Shown here: positions 41,427-49,873 of the stretch, one piece after another
Layout: the number at the start of each line of letters is the position of its first letter
Position numbering within the stretch: the first letter of the stretch is position 1
DNA from: VRUE01 sp963718775
GTDB lineage: Bacteria; Actinomycetota; Thermoleophilia; Solirubrobacterales; 70-9
Length of the DNA: 64,000 nt
Assembly: GCA_963718775.1 (NCBI GenBank)
Contig: OY970377.1
Coordinates: forward strand, 2,294,001-2,358,000
Direction of reading: 5' to 3'
Made by a program: the position numbers and the translations under genes
The notes under the pieces: generated by a model
What the model saw: the letters and a program-made list of their open reading frames with translations, nothing else
What the model was told of the DNA's origin: nothing
The model's database searches: none

Positions 41427-41535
41427 GACGGGGACAGGTAGGGGTGAAGCGTCTTGTGCTTTTTCGCGGCCGCCGACCTCGGACGGCTCCAGCCGATCTC
41501 GAAAAAGTTAAGCGAAACCCCTACCGGTCCCCGTC
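41427..41535. repeat. imperfect long palindrome, REP/BIME-like candidate
   Basis: The outer arms 41427-41445 and 41517-41535 match in 18 of 19 positions (GACGGGGAC(A/C)GGTAGGGGT). An inner pair CTTTTTCG (41459-41466) and CGAAAAAG (41500-41507) adds a second stem, with a Cys-rich GC loop between. It lies between the 3' ends of the collagen-like and glutamine synthetase genes. The core GGGGACAGGT...CTTTTTCG...CGAAAAAG...GGTCCCC resembles the repeats associated with REP-type IS200 transposases. No transposase is nearby. Confidence 0.65.
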
Positions 41536-41544
41536 CCCACCCCG

Positions 41545-43692
41545 CTACTTAATAAAGAGCATCTCCTCGTACTTGGGCAGCGGCCAAAGGTCATCGGCGA
41601 CGACCTTCTCCAGCTTGTCGGCGGCCTCGCGCACCCGCTCCATCGCGGCGATCTGCGTGTCGCGGGCGAAGATCGCCCACTCGATGCCCTCGAGGCCGGG
41701 GTCGGCGTTAGCCGCTTCGAGCTCGACCAGCGCTCCCTGCAGCTCCCCGACCAGCTCGTTGACCTCGTTTTCCAGGGGGGCGGCGCCGGCAGCCTTGATC
41801 AGCGCCAGGTGCCGCAGCGCCGCCGGCAGAATCATCGTCTTGGCGATCGAGAAGGTCGTCTCGGCCTCGATGTTGGCGCGGATCGCGTACTGCTCGACCC
41901 AGACCTCGTAGCGCGACTCGAGCTCGCGCTTGGAGAGCACCTCGTAGTTCTCGAAGGCTGCGATCGTCTGCTCGGTGATGACCTCGGGCAGCGCCTCGGG
42001 CGTCGTGCGCAGGTTCTTCAACCCACGCTGCTCGGCCTCGGCGTGCCAGGCCTCGTCGTAGTTGTCGCCGCCGAAGCAGACCTGCTTGTTGGCGGAGTAG
42101 GCCTCCTTGACGACCTCGATCACGGCCTCGGCGACGTCCATGCCGCCGCTGGTCTTCGCCTCCAGGTTGTTGGCCAGCTCGTCGATCGCCTCGGCGGCGA
42201 TCGTGTTGAGCACCGTGTTCGGGAAGGCCAGCGACATGCTCGACCCCAGCGCCCGGAACTCGAACTTGTTGCCGGTAAAGGCGAAGGGCGAGGTGCGGTT
42301 GCGATCGCCACCGTGCATCGGCAGCGCCGGCAGCACGGTCGCCCCCAGCTCGAGGAAGGAGGCCGGCGTGTGCGGGTCGCCCTCGCCGCTGGCGATCGCA
42401 TCGAAGACCTTTTCGAGCTCGCCGCCGAGGAAGATCGAGATGATCGCCGGCGGCGCCTCGTTGGCGCCGAGGCGGTGGTCCTGGCCGATGTTGGCGACCG
42501 AGGCGCGCAGCAGGCCCTGGTGCTTGTTGACCGCCTGGATCACCGCCGCGCAGAAGAAGAGGAAGTGGATGTTGTCGGCCGGCGTGTCGCCCGGCTCGAG
42601 CAGGTTGGAGCCGCTGTCGGTGCCCATCGACCAGTTGTTGTGCTTGCCCGAGCCGTTGACGCCGGCGAAGGGCTTCTCGTGCAGCAGGCAGACGAAGCCG
42701 TAGCGACGGGCGACGCTCTCCAGCACCTGCATCATCAGCTGCTGGTGGTCGGAGCCGACGTTGGAGTTCTCGAAGACCGGGGCGATCTCGTACTGCCCCG
42801 GCGCCACCTCGTTGTGGCGGGTCTTGACCGGGATGCCGAGCTTGCGCGCCTCGAGCTCGGACTCCATCATGAAGGCGAGCACCCGCTCCGGGATCGAGCC
42901 GAAGTAGTGGTCGTCGAGCTCGTGCCCCTTGGGCGGCTTGGCGCCGAACAGGGTGCGTCCGGTGGTGATCAGGTCGGGACGCTCGAAGAAGAACTGCTCG
43001 TCGATCAGGAAGTACTCCTGCTCGGGCCCGACGGTGGTGAAGACGCGCTGGCTCTCGTTGTCGCCGAGCAGGCGCAGCGCCTTGATCGCCGAACGCGAGA
43101 GCGCGTCCATCGAGCGCAGCAGCGGGATCTTGCCGTCGAGCGCCTCGCCGGTCCAGGAGGCGAAGGCGGTCGGGATGCAGAGCAGCGCCCCGTTGGGGTT
43201 CTCGAGGATGAAGGCGGGGGAGGTCGGGTCCCAGGCGGTGTAGCCGCGTGCCTCGAAGGTGGCGCGGACGCCGCCGGTCGGGAAGGAGGAGGCGTCGGGC
43301 TCGCCCTGGATCAGCTCTTTGCCGGAGAAGCCGGCCAGCGCCGCGCCCTCGCCGCCGGAGGGCTCGAAGAAGGAGTCGTGCTTCTCCGCGGTGGAGCCGG
43401 TCAGCGGCTGGAACATGTGGGTGAAGTGGGTGGCGCCGTTCTCCAGCGCCCACTCCTTCATCGCCTCGGCGACGGCGTCGGCGAGGCTTGGGTCGAGCGC
43501 CTCGCCGCCTTCGAGGGTCGCCTGCAGCTTCTCGAAGACGTCGGCCGGCAGACGTTCGCGCTGCACGGCCACGGAGAAGACGTTGGCGCCGAAAGGGTTG
43601 TTCTCGGGCAGGGTCAGGTCGAGCGCGCCGAGGGCCTCCCCGTTGGAGCTCCACTGCGCTGCGGTCACGTTCTGCTGGCGGATACGGGTCAT
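41545..43692 (-). CDS. glnN: glutamine synthetase type III (GlnN)
   Basis: 715 aa from ATG 43692, the GSIII length. The GSIII-specific motif FAGVNGSGKHNNWSMGTDSG is present, together with the nucleotide/glutamate-binding segments GPEQEYFLID (E residues for metal), RHNEVAPGQYEIAPVFEN and the C-terminal FGGDNYDEAWH. It makes glutamine from glutamate, ammonium and ATP. Type III enzymes are dodecamers common in Bacteroidetes, cyanobacteria and some actinobacteria. It is isolated from amtB/glnK (15 kb away). Upstream lies a cluster of TTGTAC half-sites. Confidence 0.95.
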   Translation of the reverse strand: MTRIRQQNVTAAQWSSNGEALGALDLTLPENNPFGANVFSVAVQRERLPADVFEKLQATLEGGEALDPSLADAVAEAMKEWALENGATHFTHMFQPLTGSTAEKHDSFFEPSGGEGAALAGFSGKELIQGEPDASSFPTGGVRATFEARGYTAWDPTSPAFILENPNGALLCIPTAFASWTGEALDGKIPLLRSMDALSRSAIKALRLLGDNESQRVFTTVGPEQEYFLIDEQFFFERPDLITTGRTLFGAKPPKGHELDDHYFGSIPERVLAFMMESELEARKLGIPVKTRHNEVAPGQYEIAPVFENSNVGSDHQQLMMQVLESVARRYGFVCLLHEKPFAGVNGSGKHNNWSMGTDSGSNLLEPGDTPADNIHFLFFCAAVIQAVNKHQGLLRASVANIGQDHRLGANEAPPAIISIFLGGELEKVFDAIASGEGDPHTPASFLELGATVLPALPMHGGDRNRTSPFAFTGNKFEFRALGSSMSLAFPNTVLNTIAAEAIDELANNLEAKTSGGMDVAEAVIEVVKEAYSANKQVCFGGDNYDEAWHAEAEQRGLKNLRTTPEALPEVITEQTIAAFENYEVLSKRELESRYEVWVEQYAIRANIEAETTFSIAKTMILPAALRHLALIKAAGAAPLENEVNELVGELQGALVELEAANADPGLEGIEWAIFARDTQIAAMERVREAADKLEKVVADDLWPLPKYEEMLFIK

Positions 43693-43808
43693 CGCTCTGT
43701 GTCGTCCCTCGCTTGGCGTCGCGCCCGGTCGGCGGGCGCGGTCGTTTACCGGTCCACTCCCCTTGAGAAGAGCCAAAAGAGCCTAATGGCAGCCGCTCGA
43801 AGATGCCT

Positions 43809-43846
43809 TTGTACTGCGGTACAAGGATCGCCCCAGGCGCTTGTAC
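43809..43846. promoter_or_regulatory. TTGTAC half-sites upstream of glnN
   Basis: TTGTAC (43809-43814), GTACAAG (43819-43825) and CTTGTAC (43840-43846) alternate as a hairpin-like pair plus a third half-site, about 117-155 bases before the glnN start. Regular spacing of inverted GTACAA/TTGTAC suggests a dimeric regulator, but it does not match the GlnR box. Confidence 0.35.
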
Positions 43847-43861
43847 CCCCTGTCAAATCCC

Positions 43862-43910
43862 GAACTGCATCAACTTTTCTATCTGGCAGATAGAAAAGTT
43901 GATGCAGTTC
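43862..43910. repeat. dispersed palindromic repeat, copy 2
   Basis: Arms 43862-43885 and 43887-43910 are perfect 24-bp complements. The outer 14-mer AACTGCATCAACTT is shared with copies 1 and 3, while the inner arm is TTCTATCTG. It lies at the 3' end of the NlpC/P60 gene (stop 43912-43914) and upstream of glnN. Confidence 0.9.
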
Positions 43911-43911
43911 C

Positions 43912-44430
43912 TCAGAGGGTGTCTGGATTGGCCTGCAGCAGGCCGAGCGGGTGGCGCAGGCGGAAGCCGTCACCCGAGCGCATGTACTCGCTCCAGCCGG
44001 GGCCCGTGCGGTCGCCGTCGTCGGTCATCGAGGTGTCCCAGCGTAGGCCGGCGATCACCGCGAATACGTGTCCGTTGTTGGCGTATATCCGCACCCAGCT
44101 CCCCGGCCCGCCGCCGCCCCAGCGCATGAAGCCGCGCGAATCGAGCGGTGAGTCGAGCAGGCCGGCGGCGTGCAACACGTAGCTGACCGAGCCTGAGCAG
44201 TCGTAGCCGCGTGAGCGCCAGTTGCGATGGCCGCCGCCCCAGCGGTAGGGGCGGTGACGGATCCGGTTCGCCGCCTCGACCATCGCCTTGACTGACGGCG
44301 GCGCCGAGGCCGGCGCCACGGCACGCCCACCGGGCAGCAGCGTCGCCTGCGGCACTGCGGCGCTCGCGCTGGCCACGCCAGCCAGCAGGCACGCGCACAC
44401 GCAGATCGAGACCGTCCCCCACCGAAGCAT
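43912..44430 (-). CDS. secreted NlpC/P60 peptidase
   Basis: 172 aa. Signal peptide: SICVCACLLAGVASASA. The NlpC/P60 catalytic residues are C78 in YDCSGSVSYVL and H121 in NNGHVFAV; the third polar residue may be R130 or a nearby Asn/Asp. It should cleave D-Glu/meso-DAP bonds in peptidoglycan. The length fits the stand-alone secreted form. The palindromic repeat copy 2 ends one base before its stop codon. Confidence 0.88.
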   Translation of the reverse strand: MLRWGTVSICVCACLLAGVASASAAVPQATLLPGGRAVAPASAPPSVKAMVEAANRIRHRPYRWGGGHRNWRSRGYDCSGSVSYVLHAAGLLDSPLDSRGFMRWGGGGPGSWVRIYANNGHVFAVIAGLRWDTSMTDDGDRTGPGWSEYMRSGDGFRLRHPLGLLQANPDTL

Positions 44431-44520
44431 GAAAGAGCTTTATCGGCAGCGTCGCGAAAACCTCAACTCCTTGGCGCCGGTAGCCTTCGGCCGCCCCCGA
44501 CCTGAGGAGTTTCAAGCGAA

Positions 44521-46521
44521 ATGTTCGTTTCCAAGGCCGCCGTCGTCGGCGGCGGCACCATGGGCGGTGAGATCGCGCAGGCGATCGCCGCAGCCGACAT
44601 CCCCGTCGTCGTCAAGGACATCGACCAGAAGTTCGTCGACGCCGCGGTCGAGAAGGCGCGCGCGGTCACCGAGGGCCAGCTCGCCCGCCTGGTCAAGAAG
44701 GAGAAGCTGACTCAGGAGCAGGCCGACGCCCGCCTCGCCGAGGTGATGGGCCTGGTCACCGGGACCACGTCCTACGAGGGGTTCGGCGACGTCGACTTCG
44801 TCGTCGAGGCGGTGCCGGAGCGGATGGAGATCAAGCAGGCCGTCTTCCGCGAGCTCGACGCGGCCACCCCGGGCCACGCGATCCTCGCCTCCAACACCTC
44901 CTCGCTCTCGATCTCCGAGATGGCTGAGACGACGCTGCGTCCCGACAAGGTCGTCGGCTTCCACTTCTTCTACCCGGCCTCGGTGATGCCGCTGGTCGAG
45001 GTGATCGCCGGCGAGGAGACTTCCGAGGAAACCGCCACCGTCGCCTACAACTTCGCCCAGGCGATCAAGAAGCAGCCGGTCGTCTGCGGCGAGGTCCCCG
45101 GCTTCGTCGTCAACCGGATCCTGATGGCGACGATGGGCGAGGTCTGGCGCGCCCAGGACGAGCAGGGCCTCTCGCTGAAGGCGATCGACGAGGCGTTCAC
45201 CGCGGCGAACGTGTCGCCGATGGGCCCGTTCTTCCTCACCGACCTGCTCGGCCTCGACACCGTGCTGCACGTCGCCGAGCACCTCAACGAGTCCTACGGG
45301 GAGACCTTCTACGTCCACCAGGGGCTCAAGCAGCTCGTCGCCGACGGCAAGTTCGGCGCCAAGTCGGGAGGAGAGGGCTTCTTCAAGGAGGGTGGGCAGA
45401 CGATCGCCGGGGAGGCTGAGCCCGACGCCGAGGAGCTGGTCGCGCTGTTCACCTGCCGGGCGCTGATCGAGGCCTGCCTGCTGGTCGAGGAGGGCGTCTG
45501 CTCGGTCCGCGACATCGACCTCGGGATGATGACCGGGGCCGGCCTCGACCCTCGCAAGGGGCTGCTGCCGCCGTTCTGGAAAGCCGACGTCGAAGGGCTC
45601 GACACCGTGCTGGAGCGGATGGAGCGACTGCAGGAGACGCATGGCGATCGGTTTGCGCCGCCGGTCCTGCTGCGCCGCCTCGTCGCCCAGGGCCGCCTCG
45701 GGATGGCCTCTGGCCAGGGCTTCTATCCCTACCCGCAGCCCGACGAGGGCGAGCAGGCCGAGACGGTCAAGCTGGAGACCCGCGGCGACGTCGCGATCGC
45801 CTGGCTCGCCAACGCGCCGATGAATGCCGTCTCACCCGACGTGATCCGCGACCTCGGCACGGTCTGGGAGCGGGTCAAGGCGGCCGACGGCGTTGGCGCG
45901 ATGGTGATCGTCTCCTCGGTCCCGATCGTCTTCTCGGCCGGCGCCGACATCAAGGCCTTCACCAAGATGGACGAGAGCGGTGGCGAGGAGCTGATCCACA
46001 CCGCCCACGCGCTGTTGCGCGACTTCGGCCAGGCGCGGGTGGCGACGATCGCCGCCGTCAACGCGATCGCCTTCGGCGGCGGCTGTGAGCTGGCGATGGC
46101 CTGCGACGTGCGGCTCGCCGCCGAGGCGGCGGTCTTCGGCCAGCCCGAGGTCAAGCTGGGGATCATCCCCGGCTTCGGCGGCACCCAACGCCTGCCGCGC
46201 CTGGTCGGTCCCAACAAGGCGCTCGAGATGAACCTCGTCGGCGACGCGATCCTCGCCGGCGAGGCACTCGAAGCCGGCCTCGTCAACCGCATCGTCCCTG
46301 ACCACGAGCTCTTCGAGACCGCCCTGATGTGGGGTCGCAAGCTGGCCGGCCAGGCCCCCGTCGCGGTCGAGCAGATCAAGCGCGTCTCCCACGCTGGCGA
46401 TCTCGACCAGGGCATCGAGGCCGAGAAGGCGGGCTTCGCCGCCGCCTTCCGCAGCGAGGACGCCAAGGAGGGCATCGGCGCCTTCCTCGGCAAGCGGACG
46501 CCGAGGTGGAGCGGTCGATAG
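44521..46521 (+). CDS. 3-hydroxyacyl-CoA dehydrogenase/enoyl-CoA hydratase fusion
   Basis: 666 aa. The N-terminal NAD-binding and C-terminal helical HCDH domains come first (GGGTMGG near residues 10-16, catalytic H148 in GFHFFYP, and VPGFVVNRI), then from about residue 410 an enoyl-CoA hydratase domain with IAFGGGCELAMACD and GQPEVKLGIIPGFGGTQRLPRL (both catalytic Glu in place). In FadB/FadJ the order is reversed (ECH-HCDH). It should convert enoyl-CoA to 3-ketoacyl-CoA in beta-oxidation. No thiolase is adjacent. GAGGAG lies 12 bases upstream of the start. Confidence 0.93.
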   Translation: MFVSKAAVVGGGTMGGEIAQAIAAADIPVVVKDIDQKFVDAAVEKARAVTEGQLARLVKKEKLTQEQADARLAEVMGLVTGTTSYEGFGDVDFVVEAVPERMEIKQAVFRELDAATPGHAILASNTSSLSISEMAETTLRPDKVVGFHFFYPASVMPLVEVIAGEETSEETATVAYNFAQAIKKQPVVCGEVPGFVVNRILMATMGEVWRAQDEQGLSLKAIDEAFTAANVSPMGPFFLTDLLGLDTVLHVAEHLNESYGETFYVHQGLKQLVADGKFGAKSGGEGFFKEGGQTIAGEAEPDAEELVALFTCRALIEACLLVEEGVCSVRDIDLGMMTGAGLDPRKGLLPPFWKADVEGLDTVLERMERLQETHGDRFAPPVLLRRLVAQGRLGMASGQGFYPYPQPDEGEQAETVKLETRGDVAIAWLANAPMNAVSPDVIRDLGTVWERVKAADGVGAMVIVSSVPIVFSAGADIKAFTKMDESGGEELIHTAHALLRDFGQARVATIAAVNAIAFGGGCELAMACDVRLAAEAAVFGQPEVKLGIIPGFGGTQRLPRLVGPNKALEMNLVGDAILAGEALEAGLVNRIVPDHELFETALMWGRKLAGQAPVAVEQIKRVSHAGDLDQGIEAEKAGFAAAFRSEDAKEGIGAFLGKRTPRWSGR

Positions 46522-46560
46522 GGCGTAAAAGCCCGCAACGGCGGTGGCCGTTGCTCTCAT

Positions 46561-47409
46561 ATGTCGTCGCTGCGCACGCTTGCCGCGCTGATCGCTGTGC
46601 TCGCGCTGGCTTTGCCGACGGCCGCGAACGCGACGACGAGCAGCTCGTTCGACGACCCGATTGGCGACACCGTCCAGTACGCCCCCGATATCGGCGCGAC
46701 GACGATCTCGATCGACGATGACGACACGATCGTCGTCGACACCCGGATCGTTCCGCGCCCCGATATGAGCGTCACCTGGTATTTCGACTACTCCCCGTCG
46801 AGCGGCAGCGCTGCCGACGGCGGCGCCGACGCCAAGGTCGTCGCGGCGGCCTTGCAAGGTCAGACTCTCTGGGAGAGCGATCGCTGGGATGCCGCCGGCG
46901 GCAAGTTTTCGGCCGCGGCTCGGCCAGCGGGCGCAGCGCTCAGCGGCGGCTCCACCTGGACCCTGAGGCTCGGTGACCTCGGTATCCCGAGACCGGCGAC
47001 GCTGCGGGTCTGGGTCGTCTCGGAGCTTGGCGACTCCTCGGACACGGCTGGCCCCGGCGCTGTCGTCCTTTCCGGAACGCTCGGCGCCGCCGGGAACGCG
47101 GAGCTGGGTCGAGGATGCACGACGGCGATTGGCAAGACAAACGCCCTGCAGCGCACGATTCGCAAGGCCACGCGCAGGCAGGGACGCGCTGCACGCCGGC
47201 GGGTCGCCAGGCTGCGAGCAAAGCGCTTGCGAGCCCTGATGGCGAGCGAGCAGCGATGTGGCGCCGAGGTCGGTTCGGGGTCCTCGCCGAGAAGCGCGCC
47301 ACCTGGCTGTCACCTGGTCACCAAACCGGTGTTGCAGCAGGACGGCACGGACATCTACGCGCCCTGGGTGATCAAGCCCGAAGTCGTGGTCGACTGCCGT
47401 CAGCGATAG
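46561..47409 (+). CDS. exported hypothetical protein
   Basis: 282 aa. Signal peptide: LRTLAALIAVLALALPTAANA. The mature N-terminal 150 residues form a beta-rich domain (SSFDDPIGDTVQYAPDIGATTISIDDDDTIVVDTRIV) found in other exported actinobacterial proteins. A basic helix (RTIRKATRRQGRAARRRVARLRAKRLR) follows, then a Cys-containing tail. Function not recognised. Confidence 0.65.
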   Translation: MSSLRTLAALIAVLALALPTAANATTSSSFDDPIGDTVQYAPDIGATTISIDDDDTIVVDTRIVPRPDMSVTWYFDYSPSSGSAADGGADAKVVAAALQGQTLWESDRWDAAGGKFSAAARPAGAALSGGSTWTLRLGDLGIPRPATLRVWVVSELGDSSDTAGPGAVVLSGTLGAAGNAELGRGCTTAIGKTNALQRTIRKATRRQGRAARRRVARLRAKRLRALMASEQRCGAEVGSGSSPRSAPPGCHLVTKPVLQQDGTDIYAPWVIKPEVVVDCRQR

Positions 47410-47433
47410 CGCTTGCTCTGAGATGATCCGCGC

Positions 47434-48204
47434 GTGAGCGCTGGGGCCAAAGAGCTTCGAGGGGTGGAGGTGGAGCGACTCGCCGAGTTGATCCGCGAAT
47501 CGCGCTGCACGGTCGCGCTGACCGGCGCCGGTGTCTCAGTGCCGTCCGGGATCCCGGATTTCCGTACCCCGGAGACGGGGCTGTGGGCCAACGTCGACCC
47601 GATGGAGGTCGCCCACATCGACGTCTTCGAGCACGATCCGGCTCGCTTCTGGTCCTACTACCGGCCGCGCTTCCACTCACTGGGCGACAAGCGCCCCAAC
47701 GCCGCCCACGAGGCGCTGGCGGAGCTCGAGCACCGAGGGCTTCTCGAGGGTGTGATCACCCAGAACATCGACCGCCTGCACGGCGCGGCGGGCTCGCAGA
47801 ACGTCGTCGAGGTGCACGGCTCGATCGAGACTTCCTCCTGCACGGGTTGCCTGGCCTCCTACGGGATCGGGGAGGTCGATGCGCTCTTCGGCGATGACGG
47901 CGTCGCCCTCTGCGCGACCTGCGGCGGACCGGTCAAGCCCGATGTCGTCCTCTTCGGCGAGATGCTGCCGGCGGGCGCGATGGCAGAGGCAGGTCGGCTC
48001 GCCGAGCGAGCCGACCTGATGCTCTGCATCGGCTCCTCGCTCGCCGTCTACCCGGTCGCCAGCTTGCCGGCGCTGACGATCGAGCATGGCGGCAAGCTGG
48101 CCCTCGTCACCAAGGGCCCGACGCCCTATGACGAGGACGCGGCCCTGAAGCTGGAGGGCGAGGTCGATGCCGAGCTGACCGGACTGCTGGCGGCGCTCGC
48201 CTGA
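47434..48204 (+). CDS. Sir2-family NAD-dependent deacylase
   Basis: 256 aa from GTG 47434. NAD-binding motif LTGAGVSVPSGIPDFRTPETGLW (GAG-S and the FRTxxGLW), TQNIDRLH (substrate base), the catalytic histidine in VVEVHGSIETSSC, the zinc-binding cysteines (SSCTGC, CATCGG) and GSSLAVYPVASLP are all present. It removes acyl groups from lysines with NAD+. It overlaps the HAD phosphatase gene start (TGATG), so the two genes form an operon. Confidence 0.93.
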   Translation: MSAGAKELRGVEVERLAELIRESRCTVALTGAGVSVPSGIPDFRTPETGLWANVDPMEVAHIDVFEHDPARFWSYYRPRFHSLGDKRPNAAHEALAELEHRGLLEGVITQNIDRLHGAAGSQNVVEVHGSIETSSCTGCLASYGIGEVDALFGDDGVALCATCGGPVKPDVVLFGEMLPAGAMAEAGRLAERADLMLCIGSSLAVYPVASLPALTIEHGGKLALVTKGPTPYDEDAALKLEGEVDAELTGLLAALA

Positions 48205-48878
48205 TGGGCGCGACTCCCAATGGAGCCGTGGCCGCGCCAGATGCGGTCATCTTCGACAACGACGGCCTGCTGCTCGATACCGAGTCGGTCTGGACCAGGG
48301 CCGAGCAGGATCTCTTCGATCGGCGCGGGCTGGATTTCACGCCGGCCAACAAGCGCGAGCTGGTCGGCACCTCGGCCGCGATTGCCGGCGGGATCCTCGA
48401 GCAGCGCCTCGGCGAGCCCGGCCGTGCCCTACAGCTGATCGAGGAGCTCAACGAGCTTGTCATCGCCGAGCTCGAGCACGGGGTGGAGGCGATGGTGGGC
48501 GCTCGCGAGCTGCTGCACGAGCTGAAGCAGCGCGGCACGCCGATCGGCCTGGTCTCCAACTCGCCGCTGGCCTTCGTGCGACGCTCGCTGGAGATCGTCG
48601 GCTTCGGCGATCGCTTCGACGTCGTGCTGAGCGCGCATGAAGTGGCGGCGCCGAAGCCGGCGCCTGACCCGTATCTGGAGGCCTGTCGGCGGCTGGCCGT
48701 CGAGGCAGGTCCCTCGGTGGTCGCCTTGGAGGACTCGCCGACCGGGGTGGCGGCGGCCCGCGCCGCCGGGCTGACCGTGATCGGCGTGCCCTCCCTGGAG
48801 GGCATCGAGCTGGCCGAAGCCCACGAGATCGCCGAGTCCCTGCTCGATGCCGTCGTCGCCCGTCGCTTGGCCCTCTGA
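48204..48878 (+). CDS. HAD-superfamily phosphatase
   Basis: 224 aa, ATG 48204. HAD motifs: I, FDNDGLLLDTES (DxDG); II, LVSNSPLAF; III, KPAPDPYLEA; IV, VALEDSPTGVAAARAAG. It belongs with the beta-phosphoglucomutase/GPH-type branch. The C1 cap is small and helical. It should dephosphorylate or isomerise a sugar phosphate or other metabolite. A dispersed palindrome begins nine bases after its stop. Confidence 0.9.
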   Translation: MGATPNGAVAAPDAVIFDNDGLLLDTESVWTRAEQDLFDRRGLDFTPANKRELVGTSAAIAGGILEQRLGEPGRALQLIEELNELVIAELEHGVEAMVGARELLHELKQRGTPIGLVSNSPLAFVRRSLEIVGFGDRFDVVLSAHEVAAPKPAPDPYLEACRRLAVEAGPSVVALEDSPTGVAAARAAGLTVIGVPSLEGIELAEAHEIAESLLDAVVARRLAL

Positions 48879-48886
48879 CCAACCCG

Positions 48887-48933
48887 AACTGCATCAACTT
48901 CTCCATCCAGCAGATGGAGAAGTTGATGCAGTT
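48887..48933. repeat. dispersed palindromic repeat, copy 3
   Basis: Arms 48887-48907 and 48913-48933 are perfect 21-bp complements around CAGCA. The outer AACTGCATCAACTT is identical to copies 1 and 2; the inner arm is CTCCATC. It sits between the 3' ends of the HAD gene and the convergent hypothetical gene. Confidence 0.9.
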
Positions 48934-48970
48934 GCCGTGGGGGAACTCTAAGGCTCCAGTAGAGGCTCAG

Positions 48971-49852
48971 CTATTGGCCGCGCAGCACGCGGCGCCGTCG
49001 CAGCACGCGCTCGCAGATCCCGGTGAGCTCGCGCAGCTGCTCTATCTGCTCGGCATTGAGATCCCCGCGCAGGGCGGCATTGGCCAGCTCGCCCGCCTCG
49101 TGACGGCGTTCCTTGAGCGTGGCCAGGTCCTGCTCGTGGTCAGGGTCGGCGAGCGCGCCACGCAGCTCGGCCAGCAGCGCCTCGAGGGCGACGCGCAGCT
49201 GCAGCGCCGCCTCGCGCATGCGACCGGCGTCGAGGTCGGCCCGCGCTCGCGGTACGAGCGTCTCGCAGGCGTCGAAGCGCTCGCGCCCGCCCAGCACCGC
49301 GGCCAGCCGCTCTTGGGGGCGCAGCTCTTCGGCGCGCTGTTGGCGCCGTGAAGCGCCACCGCCCCGTACGTCGACCTCTCGCGCCGCCGTGAACTCGCCG
49401 TTGGCCACCTCTTCGCCGCTGCCGAAGCCAAGTCGTACGGCAACCGCTCGCGCCGGAGTCAGGGTCTGCACATGCGGATCGCCGCTTGCCACCGCGTGGG
49501 CGTGCAGGGCGCGGTTGAGGACGTCGACCCCTTCTGAGACCAGGTGGTCGATCGAGTCCTCCGCCGCGATCGCCTCGGCCAACCATCGACTTGCCTCCTC
49601 CTCGGCGCCGAAGGGCGCGAAGGCGCGCACCACCGTGGCGCGGGTCAGCGGCAGCGGCGCCGGTGGAGTGTCCGCCCCGGCCTCGCGCGGACGCCGGCGC
49701 CGGCGCCGCGTGGGAGCGGGGGTGCCCAGCGTCTCGAGCACCAGCACCCGCTCTTCGTCGCCGTTGCGAACCACGTAGCGGCCGTCCGCGACGGCGAGCA
49801 CGCCGGCGAACTCGAGTTGCGCGAATCCGAAGAAGTTAGGGGCCTCGGTCAA
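48971..49852 (-). CDS. hypothetical conserved protein
   Basis: 293 aa from TTG 49852. N-terminal small beta domain (FFGFAQLEFAGVLAVADGRYVVRN) with a basic linker (TRRRRRRPREA), then a long alpha-helical region: FAPFGAEEEASRWLAEAIAAEDSIDHL, TPARAVAVRLGFGSGEEVANGEFTAAREV, and a C-terminal coiled coil (LKERRHEAGELANAALRGDLNAEQIEQL). No family is recognised with certainty; the helical segment suggests protein-protein or membrane-associated interaction. The start follows the 3' end of the large cell-wall hydrolase gene by about 20 bases. Confidence 0.6.
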   Translation of the reverse strand: MTEAPNFFGFAQLEFAGVLAVADGRYVVRNGDEERVLVLETLGTPAPTRRRRRRPREAGADTPPAPLPLTRATVVRAFAPFGAEEEASRWLAEAIAAEDSIDHLVSEGVDVLNRALHAHAVASGDPHVQTLTPARAVAVRLGFGSGEEVANGEFTAAREVDVRGGGASRRQQRAEELRPQERLAAVLGGRERFDACETLVPRARADLDAGRMREAALQLRVALEALLAELRGALADPDHEQDLATLKERRHEAGELANAALRGDLNAEQIEQLRELTGICERVLRRRRVLRGQ

Positions 49853-49873
49853 AGACCCAATTCTGCTCGAAGA

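Noticed and set aside
43693..43860. GlnR box before glnN
   Set aside because: The expected GTnAC/GAAAC spacing is not present; the TTGTAC half-sites do not fit it.
41809..43893. Long plus-strand frame opposite glnN
   Set aside because: The minus strand encodes an intact type III glutamine synthetase with the family signature, and the plus frame is low-complexity.
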